DNA of 64,000 nt, from assembly GCF_040289485.1 (NCBI RefSeq), contig NZ_PSLG01000001.1, positions 1 through 64,000 on the forward strand. The letters run 5' to 3'. Shown piece by piece: positions 51,821 through 59,471 of this stretch. A program made the translations under genes and the position numbers. Below the pieces are notes generated by a model that searched no databases, was not told the DNA's origin, and was given only the letters and a program-made list of their open reading frames with translations. Every line of letters begins with the position of its first letter. Position 1 is the stretch's first letter. This DNA comes from Thermoflexus sp040289485 (lineage in GTDB: Bacteria > Chloroflexota > Anaerolineae > Thermoflexales > Thermoflexaceae).

Positions 51821-52663
51821 CTACTTATTCCACTTGATGTCTGTGGAGTACGGCAGCGACGACTGTGACGTCGGGCAAGGCGTCGACCCGTAGCAGTTCA
51901 GCGCGTCATAAAGTTGCTGCCAGCCCTGAGACGGCGTGTTGTCCGTCCCCGCGCAGCCGCCGCGTTGCTGGCACGCCTGGTACTGGGTCATTTCACCCGG
52001 GAAGTAAAGAGTCCTTCCCGACTGGTTGTAGTATCCGTAGAGGCTGATCTGCTGCCACTGCCGAGCGTTTGCTCCAGTAGTGTTATAGATCTGGGGCAAG
52101 GGCCATGCCGGGCTGACGCCCCAGGATACGTACCACACGTCCGACTGGCGCCAGCCATTGTTGCAGGTGCCGTCAATGCCGGGCCGTGTACCCGAAGTCG
52201 GGCACCCGTCGGCGCTCCCGAAGTCATAGTAGGGAGGCCGGCCGCTGACTCCCGCGTAACCGTCCGCCCAGGCGCAGGTGTTCGTCGTGCTGTTCCAAGA
52301 GGGCTCGAGGTCAGCTGCGCCCCACACCGTCACCTGGTCGCTGTAGCCCCGGTTGGAAACCCATGTCGCCACCGCCTTGGCCACGTTCGCCCAGTCGGCG
52401 CCAGTTCTGCTGTCGACGTAGGGCCCATAGTTATTAACGCCGATGCCGAGATTGAGGTAGATATTCGATGGTGAGCACGCCCACCAACCTGCCGCAAACC
52501 CCTCAGCCGCGCTCTCCACAACGGAGTATGGAACGAAGATGCCGTTCAGGGTGTAGACTCCATAAACACCGTTACGGATCCAATCAGGTCCTCTCCTTCT
52601 CTTAGCCGAGATCCACCAAAAAGAATAGTCCGAAGGGCCCACGTCTACCTGAAGGAGGGCCAA
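51821..52663 (-). CDS. Actinobacterial-type secreted protein (DUF1906-like), N-terminally truncated
   Basis: A 280-residue frame rich in Trp, Tyr, Gly and Asn. Segments such as VTVWGAADLEPSWN, WADGYAG, YYDFGSADGCP, CNNGWRQSDVWYVSWG and QWQQISLYGYY resemble secreted, probably glycoside-hydrolase-like proteins common in Actinobacteria. The expected signal peptide and first barrel strands are missing; the only start is TTG 52663, in a frame that opens at the stop of the DUF421 gene. It is likely a 5'-truncated import and may not be exported. Confidence 0.55.
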   Translation of the reverse strand: MALLQVDVGPSDYSFWWISAKRRRGPDWIRNGVYGVYTLNGIFVPYSVVESAAEGFAAGWWACSPSNIYLNLGIGVNNYGPYVDSRTGADWANVAKAVATWVSNRGYSDQVTVWGAADLEPSWNSTTNTCAWADGYAGVSGRPPYYDFGSADGCPTSGTRPGIDGTCNNGWRQSDVWYVSWGVSPAWPLPQIYNTTGANARQWQQISLYGYYNQSGRTLYFPGEMTQYQACQQRGGCAGTDNTPSQGWQQLYDALNCYGSTPCPTSQSSLPYSTDIKWNK

Positions 52664-52705
52664 AGAAAGCCTTAAGGGAAGCTTAAAACAGCGATCCGAG
52701 GGGGA

Positions 52706-53221
52706 TCAGCGGGAACGACGTAGGAACCGAACCGGGTGCCGGATCCGGTGGGTGGTCCCGCCGGCGGGGATCACGCTGATGGAGCCGTCGACCTCCAGAA
52801 CGGCCATCTCGACCTCCTGGAGATCAGCGATCCCGTGCTCGCGGATCGCCGCCGCCAAGAGCGCGGGGTCCAGCCCTTCCCGCTCCAGGTTCCGCTCCAG
52901 CACCCGCCCGTGGAGCACGAGGAGGGTGGGTGTGCCCTCCAGCAACGCCTGCAGACGGGGCGAGCGCAGCCGCAAGCGGGCCACAAGGGCGTTTATGGTC
53001 ATCAGCACCCCTGCCGCGAGGATCCCTCCCACAAGAGAGGTGTCCGGGCCGACCATGGCGTTCTGCACTGCGTTGGCCAAAAGCAACAGCAACACCAGAT
53101 CGAAGAAGTTGAGGGAGCCGATCTCCCGTTTGCCGCTCAGCCGCAGGCCGATCAACGTAGCCAAATAGACGGCCGCGGCGCGGAGCACGATCTCCCATGC
53201 GGGAACGGCCAGATTCAGCAT
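52706..53221 (-). CDS. DUF421 (YetF-like) membrane protein
   Basis: A 171-residue protein with three membrane spans and a C-terminal soluble domain. LSGKREIGSLNFFDLVLLLLLANAVQNAMVG is the DUF421 signature, and the C-terminal part matches the YetF/YcaP cytosolic fold. Role unknown. The start overlaps the end of the kinase gene by seven bases, placing it third in a regulator-kinase-DUF421 operon. Confidence 0.88.
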   Translation of the reverse strand: MLNLAVPAWEIVLRAAAVYLATLIGLRLSGKREIGSLNFFDLVLLLLLANAVQNAMVGPDTSLVGGILAAGVLMTINALVARLRLRSPRLQALLEGTPTLLVLHGRVLERNLEREGLDPALLAAAIREHGIADLQEVEMAVLEVDGSISVIPAGGTTHRIRHPVRFLRRSR

Positions 53222-54639
53222 ACGGGTTCCCTCCCTTCAGGGGCTGCAGGGACCACGAACGTGAAGGCGCTCCCCTTGCCCGGTTCGCTTTCCACCTCGA
53301 TGCGGCCGCCGTGGGCCTCAGCGATCATGCGGGCCAGGAAGAGGCCCAAACCCAGACCGGGCCGCTCCTCCTGGCTTCCCCGATAGAACGGTTCGAACAG
53401 GCGAGGGCGTTCCTCCAGGGGGATACCCGGCCCGGTGTCCCGCACTTGGAACCAGACCTCCCGGTCCCGGACGCCGGCCCGCAGGGTCACACAGCCGCCG
53501 GGCGGCGTGAACTTGATGGCGTTGTCCACGAGGTTGTCCAAGGCCTGGGCCAACCGCTCCGGGTCCCCGTCCAAGCACGGAAGTTCCGAAGGGATCTCCT
53601 CTTGCCAGAGGAGGCCCCGCATGCGGGCGGCCGCGGCCCACGCCCGCGCGCGCTCCCGCAGCCAGGCGGCGGGCTCCAGACGCTGCCGCTTCAGCGGCAA
53701 TGGCCCCCCCTGGGGAGCCGCATGGGCGAGGTCCTCGAGCAGACGGGTGAGATGGACCATCGTCTGAGACATCCCATGTAGCAATTCGCGGCGCAGCGCT
53801 GGGTCCTCAGCAGCCCCGCCCTGGAGGGCGTGGAGGGCGGCCTGCGCGGCGCCGATCAGCCGGCCGAACTCATGGACGATCCCCCGCAGCATCAGCCGCC
53901 GGGCTTCCTCGAGTTGGGCCCGCCGGGCCTGCAGGCGGTTGAAGGCGCGGATCAGCAGCCGAACCTCCTGGGGTCCCGCCTCCGGCAAGGTCTGGGCAAG
54001 TCCCTCCAGCGGGGCTGCGGCCATCGCCTGGGCCGTCTGCTGCAACGGGCGGCTGAGGGATTGGGCCAGCAACAGGGCGGCCAGGCCGCTGAGAGCCAGC
54101 CCTATCCCGATGATACCGAGGATCAGCCGACGGGCTGTGCGCAACCCGGCGGCGACGTCCAGAAGGCGACGCAGGAGCCGCACGTAGCCAGGCCGGCCGC
54201 CCTGCTCACCGGTGACCGGGATCAACACATCGATGGCGATGTCCGAATCGGCCCCACGCAGGGTCGCCTGCCAGGCCGGTGCCCCGCCCTGGGCCCGCTC
54301 GAAGAGGGGGCCCGCAGCGAAATCGCCAGGGGCGAATCCCCCTGGGGGGGAGACGGCCAGGAGCCGTCCCTTCGGATCCAGCAGGAGGACCTGCGTGGGC
54401 TGTTGGATGGCCAGGGCCTCCAAGAAGGCCTGGGCGGTCCCCGGGTCCGTCCAGATCTCCGGCAGCATCGTCCCCAGCCGAGCAATCAGGATCCCTTGGT
54501 CGACCATCTCCCGGGCCAGGGCGGGCAACAAGATCCGCTCGGGCACGAGTTCCAGCAGGGCCGAGCCCACCCCGAGGGCAACCAAGAGGAGGGGGAACAT
54601 CGTGCCGAGGAAGAGGCGCCCACGGAAGGTGCGTGCCAT
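53215..54639 (-). CDS. Sensor histidine kinase with divergent H-box
   Basis: A 474-residue kinase. Membrane spans near 10-30 and 172-192 enclose an outer sensor of about 140 residues, followed by HAMP. The phospho-acceptor region reads LRGIVHEFGRLIGAAQAAL (His256) instead of the usual SHELRTPL, so the Glu and Pro around the His are partly altered. The ATPase domain is standard (NLVDNAIKFTPPGG, DTGPGIP, GLGLGLFLARMIAEAHGG). AGGAG precedes ATG 54639. It lies 12 bp after its likely response regulator. Confidence 0.88.
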   Translation of the reverse strand: MARTFRGRLFLGTMFPLLLVALGVGSALLELVPERILLPALAREMVDQGILIARLGTMLPEIWTDPGTAQAFLEALAIQQPTQVLLLDPKGRLLAVSPPGGFAPGDFAAGPLFERAQGGAPAWQATLRGADSDIAIDVLIPVTGEQGGRPGYVRLLRRLLDVAAGLRTARRLILGIIGIGLALSGLAALLLAQSLSRPLQQTAQAMAAAPLEGLAQTLPEAGPQEVRLLIRAFNRLQARRAQLEEARRLMLRGIVHEFGRLIGAAQAALHALQGGAAEDPALRRELLHGMSQTMVHLTRLLEDLAHAAPQGGPLPLKRQRLEPAAWLRERARAWAAAARMRGLLWQEEIPSELPCLDGDPERLAQALDNLVDNAIKFTPPGGCVTLRAGVRDREVWFQVRDTGPGIPLEERPRLFEPFYRGSQEERPGLGLGLFLARMIAEAHGGRIEVESEPGKGSAFTFVVPAAPEGREPVC

Positions 54640-54651
54640 CGTTCGGGCTCC

Positions 54652-55344
54652 TCACGCCGCAGGGACCAACTTGTAACCCACCCCGCGGACGGTGACGATC
54701 CTTCGGGGGTGATCCGGGTCCTCCTCGATTTTCTCCCGGAGCCAGCGGATGTGTACATAGAGGGTTTCCGGCTGGCCTGCGTACTCGGCCCCCCAGACCT
54801 GGGTGAGCAACTCATTGGTGGTGAAAACCCGGTTGGGGGCCGTGGCGAGGGTATACAGCAGATCGAACTCACGGGGGGTGAGGGCGACAGGGCGCCCGGC
54901 CACCGTCACGGTGCGCCCCGCCGGGTCGATGGTCAGGTCCCCGACCACCAACGGCGCAGCCACCCGCGAAGGGGAGGCCGCCGACGCGCGTCGCAACACG
55001 GCCCGGATCCGGGCGATCAGGACGTCGGTGTCGAACGGTTTGGTGATGTAATCGTCGGCCCCCAGCTCTAGGCCCAGGACCTGATCCAGTTCCCGCCGCC
55101 GGGCGGTGAGGAAGATCACTGGCACCCCGAAGGCCTCCCGGAACCGCTGCAACGCTTGCAGGCCATCCATCCCCGGCAGGCCGATGTCCAGCAACACGAG
55201 GTCCGGGCGCTCCCGAGCGGCGATGGCCAAGGCCTCCTCCGCGCTGGCGGCAGTGTGAACCCGGAAGCCTGCCCGCTCCAGGCTGAAGGCCAGGCTCCGC
55301 CGCAGCAAGGTATCGTCGTCCACCAAGAGGATCCGCGCGCCCAT
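54652..55344 (-). CDS. OmpR/PhoB-family response regulator
   Basis: A 230-residue regulator. The receiver has the acidic pocket (VDDD), phospho-acceptor Asp53 (LLDIGLPGMDG), Thr80 and Lys102 (KPF). The winged helix spans residues 130-228 (LTPREFDLLYTLA, YVHIRWLREKI, TVRGVGYKL). ATG 55344 follows GGGGGAG. It leads the operon with the kinase and DUF421 gene. A TACAAT at 55432-55427 could be its -10 box but lacks a good -35. Confidence 0.93.
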   Translation of the reverse strand: MGARILLVDDDTLLRRSLAFSLERAGFRVHTAASAEEALAIAARERPDLVLLDIGLPGMDGLQALQRFREAFGVPVIFLTARRRELDQVLGLELGADDYITKPFDTDVLIARIRAVLRRASAASPSRVAAPLVVGDLTIDPAGRTVTVAGRPVALTPREFDLLYTLATAPNRVFTTNELLTQVWGAEYAGQPETLYVHIRWLREKIEEDPDHPRRIVTVRGVGYKLVPAA

Positions 55345-55553
55345 CGGCTCCCCCTGTAGGTCCAGCCATCGCCCCGCGGGCCCGAGATCCCCGCCCCCGG
55401 GGCGCCCCCAGGGGACCGGCGCCTTTATTGTAATCCTTCCCCTGGAAAGGCCACCCGGCAGGATCCGATCGACCCCTAGGCGGGTCTCTGCCCTTCCGCT
55501 TGGGCGGATGATGTTTGCCGGCGCCGCTGGGGGACATGGAGCGCCCGATCGGA

Positions 55554-56555
55554 TCACCCCCACGTCCGGGGACGCCCCACCTCGTAGTTCACGTTGGGCG
55601 CCTCGAAGAAGTTCACTTGCTCGGGCAGATCGATCTCCGCGGCCAGCCAGCGGAAGGGGTTGGCCTCGTGGAAGTGGGGGCCCAGGCCGAGTTCCTCCAG
55701 CCGCCGGTCGGCGATATAGCGCACGTAGCGGTTCAAGGCCTCGGCGCTGAGGCCCAAGAGGGGGCGCGGCAGCAAGGCGCGGTTGTAGGCCTCCTCCAGC
55801 GCCACCGCCTCCAGGATCATTGCTCGAAGCGTGGCCCCCAGCTCCGGCGTCCGCACCTCCGGATGCTCCTGGAGGAAGGCGAGGATCAAGTGGAGGCCGA
55901 AAGAGAGATGCAGGCTCTCATCTTTGAGCACCCAATCGATCAGGGTGCACAGCCCCCGCAGCAGGTTGCGCCGTCGGAAGGAGAGGGCGAAGGCAAAGCC
56001 GGAATAGAAGAAGATCCCCTCGAGGACGACGAAGAAGCCCACCAGGTTGCGCAGGAAGCGTCCCCGCCCCTCCAACGTGTTCAGGTCGGGGCGATGGTGG
56101 AGGATCTCATCCGCCAGCCGTCGCTGGAAATCCGCCTTGGCGGCCGCCGCCGGATGGTCCTCCAACGCCCGGAACACCCGCTCCCGATCCACCGGCAAGG
56201 TCTTGATATAGGTCTCAAAGGCCATCACGTGATTGGCCTCCTCCCAGGCCTGGCGGGCCAGGTAGAGGCGCACCTCGGGGGCCGTCAAGTAAGGGTAGAG
56301 GGCCATCAGCAGGTTGCTGGTGACCAGGGATTCCATGGGGTTGAAGAACCCCAGCATCTGCTCGACGGCCTGGCGCTCCTCATCGCTGAGCCGCTCGTGC
56401 CAATCGCGGACATCGTCGTGGAGAGGGATCTCCTCAGGGAACCAGGTGTTGCGCTTGGCTTGTTGCACGTGGGCGTAGGCCCACGGATAGCGTAGCGGGA
56501 ACAGCCGCGCCGGCTCCACAGGGTCGCCACCGATCAGGCCGTAGGCGGTGCGCAT
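55554..56555 (-). CDS. nrdB: Class I ribonucleotide reductase beta subunit, Phe at the radical site
   Basis: A 333-residue ferritin-like diiron subunit. Metal ligands are Glu75, Glu106, His109, Glu179, Glu213 and His216. Four residues after His109, where most class Ia/Ib proteins have the radical Tyr, stands Phe113 (EEANHVMAF). The spacing matches the class Ic protein of Chlamydia as I recall it (Glu89, Glu120, His123, Phe127, Glu193, Glu227, His230). A Mn/Fe cofactor holding the oxidising equivalent is therefore likely. It supplies the radical to NrdA, encoded just upstream. ATG 56555 follows GGAGGAGAGGG. Confidence 0.92.
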   Translation of the reverse strand: MRTAYGLIGGDPVEPARLFPLRYPWAYAHVQQAKRNTWFPEEIPLHDDVRDWHERLSDEERQAVEQMLGFFNPMESLVTSNLLMALYPYLTAPEVRLYLARQAWEEANHVMAFETYIKTLPVDRERVFRALEDHPAAAAKADFQRRLADEILHHRPDLNTLEGRGRFLRNLVGFFVVLEGIFFYSGFAFALSFRRRNLLRGLCTLIDWVLKDESLHLSFGLHLILAFLQEHPEVRTPELGATLRAMILEAVALEEAYNRALLPRPLLGLSAEALNRYVRYIADRRLEELGLGPHFHEANPFRWLAAEIDLPEQVNFFEAPNVNYEVGRPRTWG

Positions 56556-56590
56556 GGCCCTCTCCTCCGTTTTGAGGTTGAACGCCTGGC

Positions 56591-58823
56591 CTATTGGCAA
56601 GCCTCACACAGGCCGTCGGGGGAACAGAGGTCACCGGCCTGGAGCTGGCCCTCCGCTGCCACCACCCAGCCGGGGCGTTGAGCGGCCTTGTTGACCCGCA
56701 GGGTGGCCGGCTCCGGGCGCATGCGGGGGGCGATATACGCGTAGTAAGTTGCCTTCAACCCCATACGCCACGCCTGCAGGTAGATCTCGGCCAGCTCGTC
56801 GGGGCGCTCGACGACCAGATAAAGGTTCCGGCTGATCCCCATGTCGACCCACTTCTGGGCCCGGGCGGTGATCTCCAAAAGGGCCTCCGGCCGGATCTGA
56901 AAAGCCGTGGGGAAGCGCCGGCGCACCGGTTCGGGGATCTCAGCGATCGGTGCCAGATCCCCTTGGGTCTCCACCAGCCGCTCCCGCACCTGCTCCCACA
57001 GCCCCATCTCCTTGAGGGTCTTCACCAGCACCGGGTTGAACTCGATGAAGCGGCCGGAGAGGGTGGTGCGGGTGAACAGATTGCTATAGTAGGGCTCCAG
57101 GCTGGGGCTGGTGCCGGCGATCAAGGCGATGGTGGCGGTGGGGGCGATGGCCATCACGGCCCCGTTGCGGATCCCCTGCCGGACCGCCGCCCGCAGCTCT
57201 TCCCAATCGCGGCGCCGGCCGCGGTCCACAGGCAGGGGTGCTCCGCGCGCCCGCTCCAGGTCCTCCAAGGTGTCGAAGGGCAACCGCCCCTTGGCCCACT
57301 CGCTCCGGTCGAAGCGGGGGAAGGGACCCCGCTCCCGGGCGAGGGCGACGCTGGCTGCAATGGCCTCATAGGCGATGGCCTCCACCACCCGATCGGCCCG
57401 CTCGGCGGCCTCCGGGTCGTTCATCGAGAGGCCGAGACGGGCGATCCACTCGGCGAAGCCCATCAGCCCTAACCCCACCGGACGGTTGAGGAGGTTGCTC
57501 CGGCGGGCCCGCTCGGAAGGGTAAAGGTTGAGGTCGATGACATTGTCAAGGGCCCGCATTGCCGTGCGCACCGTGCGGGCCAACGCCGCCTCGTCCAGCT
57601 CCCCATCGCGGCCTAGGTGGCGGATCAAATTGACGCTGGCCAGGTTACATACTGCGATCTCGTCGACGTTGGTCGGCAGCGCCACCTCGGTGCACAGGTT
57701 CAAGGAATGGATGACCCCGATCTCCCGCAACATGCTGCGGATGTTGCTGCTGTCCTTGAAGGTGAGCCAGGGATGGCCGGTCTCCACCAGGGCGGCCAGG
57801 ATCTTGGCGTAAAGGGCGCGGGCCTGCACCTTCCGCCACGCCCGACGCGGAAGCTCTCCCCGCTCGGCTGCCTCGATGTAGCCCTGATACCGCTGCCGGA
57901 AGGCCTCCCCATAAAGGTCCACCAAGTCCCCGACGTAAAGGGGATCGAAAAGATACCAGTCAGCGTCGGCCTCCACCCGCCGCATGAACTCGTCCGGGAT
58001 CCAGAGGGCCGTGTCCAGGGAGGGCGTGCGGAGGTAGGGATCCCCGACGTTGCGGCGCAAGTCGAGGAAGGCCTCGACCTCCAAGTGCCATNNNNNNNNN
58101 NNNNNNNNNNNNNNNNNNNNNNNNNNNNNNNNNNNNNNNNNNNNNNNNNNNNNNNNNNNNNNNNNNNNNNNNNNNNNNNNNNNNNNNNNNNTAGAGATAA
58201 CAAGAAGCGAGTTGATGATGGGGCGTCCCGCTGTTGAACAAGGTGGGGGTGCTGGGCAGAAAACGCAGGGTGCTGATGGCCTCATAGAACCGCAGGGCCC
58301 AGGCTTCCTTCTCCGGCTCCTGCAGGGCCAGGCCCATGGCCACCCGCATCCACATGAACTGGGGCGTCTCCAACACCTGTCGCGTCTCGGGGTCCCGCAC
58401 CAAGTAACGATCGTAAAGGGTGGCCAGGCCTATGTAGGGCAGGAGCGCGTCCCGCTCCGGGCGCAGGGCGCCGGCCAGGCGCTCCAGATCGAAGGTCAAA
58501 AGGTCCGGATGCAAGGTGCCCCGCTCGACCCCTTTCCGGATATAAGCCGGAAAGGCCTGAACGCTGTCCGGCGCTTCCGCCCCGGTGGCCTCCAGGGCGA
58601 TACGCCGACGCATCCAAGCGGCCGCAGCCCGCTCCCAGAGGGGATCCTCGACGATGCGGGCAGTCGCCAGCAAGATCAGCCCCTCCAGGGCGGTGGAAGG
58701 CTCCAAAGCCTCCAACCCGTGCGCCCGGGCCTCCTCCCAGGCCTGCTGCACAAGGGGTTCTGGAAGCCCAGCCGCACGCAGCCACGCCGCCAGCCGGGCA
58801 TGACGAGTAGACCGCACGACCAT
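56591..58823 (-). CDS. nrdA: Class I ribonucleotide reductase alpha subunit, interrupted by assembly gap
   Basis: The N-terminal 210 residues (58823-58192) and the C-terminal 500 (58091-56591) flank the N-run. The catalytic Cys is in LNLCTEV, the paired redox Cys residues in LASCYL and AVCNLASVNL, the Tyr pair for radical transfer in KATYYAYI, and the C-terminal Cys shuttle in LCSPDGLCEAC. About 80 residues, normally between SCYL and WHLEVE, are missing, more than the 33 codons that 100 N would hold, and the two halves are out of frame across the gap. No ATP-cone motif is seen at the N-terminus, so dATP inhibition may be absent. ATG 58823 follows GGAGG; a cobalamin riboswitch lies upstream. 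Confidence 0.92.
58092..58191. other. Assembly gap (100 N) inside nrdA
   Basis: Exactly one hundred N, the usual placeholder for a gap of unknown length. Family comparison suggests about 240 bp of coding sequence are missing, more if an intein or repeat is present. Confidence 0.99.
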
Positions 58824-58871
58824 GGCCGCCTCCGGTGCGGTGGGATCGTGCGGGAAGGCCGATCACGGAGG

Positions 58872-58905
58872 AAACCGTCGGGTCCCCAGCCGACGGGCGC
58901 CGTCG
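58872..58905 (-). terminator. Candidate expression platform of the cobalamin riboswitch
   Basis: On the minus strand CCGTCGG (58896-58890) can pair with CCGACGG (58881-58875), giving a hairpin followed by TTT, or with CGACGG upstream (58905-58900). The two pairings exclude each other. They lie between the aptamer and the nrdA start. The T-run is short, so control at translation is also possible. Confidence 0.4.
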
Positions 58906-58940
58906 CCCTCCCGCGAGGCGATGGCGCAACGGGGCGGATG

Positions 58941-59123
58941 GGCCGGTCTTCGGGCTCCCGGATCGTCCTACTCGCCGCGCCTTCCCAGGGCAGGGCCCCA
59001 GTGGCGAGTCGCGCAGCCCAGCGGAGCGGCTACGCCCAGCGGCTTTCGTCCCCGGTTACCGCTGCGGGGCAGCGCCGGTCTCCCACCGGACTTCCCGCCA
59101 CCCATCCGTCAGTCTCCTCGGCC
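58941..59123 (-). ncRNA. Cobalamin riboswitch upstream of nrdA
   Basis: A 183-nt leader on the minus strand with the conserved B12 aptamer core in order: closing strand GGCCG (59123-59119); GGGAAGTCCGGTG; GACCGG; CTGCCCCGCAGCGGTAA (core at 59069-59056); the B12 box GCCACTGG (59005-58998); GGGAAGGCG; GGGAGCCCGAAGACCGGCC at the 3' end (58941). The last GCC closes P1. A promoter ends only a few bases before it. By analogy with Streptomyces nrdABS, adenosylcobalamin should lower expression of this B12-independent reductase. Confidence 0.9.
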
Positions 59124-59131
59124 TGGATCCA

Positions 59132-59160
59132 AAGATAGCACAAGATCCCCGCCGCCGCAA
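59132..59160 (-). promoter_or_regulatory. Promoter of the riboswitch-nrdAB unit
   Basis: On the minus strand TTGCGG (59160-59155), a 17-bp spacer and TATCTT with TGC before it (59137-59132). The expected start lies within a few bases of the riboswitch 5' end. Confidence 0.65.
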
Positions 59161-59194
59161 GGGGCCGGGGATCCTCTACCCGCCAGGAGGCCTC

Positions 59195-59223
59195 TTGACA
59201 AAGCCGCCCATCTGTGCTATAAA
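59195..59223 (+). promoter_or_regulatory. Promoter of the ilvBNC-leuA operon
   Basis: TTGACA (59195-59200), a 17-bp spacer and TATAAA (59218-59223) with an extended TGC just before the -10. Close to consensus, as expected where attenuation rather than initiation is the control point. Confidence 0.87.
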
Positions 59224-59259
59224 CAAGGGCAAATCTCAGGGCCAGGGTGCTGGGTTCCG

Positions 59260-59370
59260 ATGACGACGGTGCCGGTGGTTCTCTCCCTCGTCCTTATCGT
59301 CCTCATCCTTCGGGGCATCCTTCGCCTCGGGGAGGCGATGCCCGTTTGGGAGGGAGCCACCGCCGGCTAG
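59260..59370 (+). CDS. ilvL: ilv leader peptide (attenuator peptide)
   Basis: A 36-residue peptide directly after the ilv promoter. Between residues 4 and 23, 15 of 20 are Val, Leu or Ile (for example VVLSLVLIVLILRGILRL), as in enterobacterial IlvL. Ribosome stalling at these codons reports shortage of any charged branched-chain tRNA. The ATG is reached about 30 bp after the likely transcription start; TAG 59368 lies 36 bp before the terminator hairpin. The peptide itself probably has no other function. Confidence 0.87.
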   Translation: MTTVPVVLSLVLIVLILRGILRLGEAMPVWEGATAG

Positions 59371-59437
59371 CCCAGGTCTATCGCAACACAGGCACAGCGC
59401 ATCCGGAGGGGGCCTCCCAAACGGGAGGCCCCCTCCA
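59313..59437 (+). terminator. Ribosome-mediated attenuator of ilvBNC-leuA
   Basis: Three mutually exclusive structures are visible. Hairpin 1:2 pairs GGGCAT (59313-59318) with ATGCCC (59338-59343) around CGCCTC/GAGGCG, inside the leader frame and after most Val/Leu/Ile codons. The antiterminator pairs CCCGTTTGGGAGG (59341-59353) with its perfect complement CCTCCCAAACGGG (59414-59426). The terminator is a 14-bp stem (59406-59419 with 59424-59437, loop AAAC) followed by ACATTTATT. A stalled ribosome would cover the 5' arm of 1:2, freeing 59341-59353 for the antiterminator and letting transcription reach ilvB. Confidence 0.87.
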
Positions 59438-59471
59438 CATTTATTCCCCGCCCGCCGAAAGGAGGAGCGCG

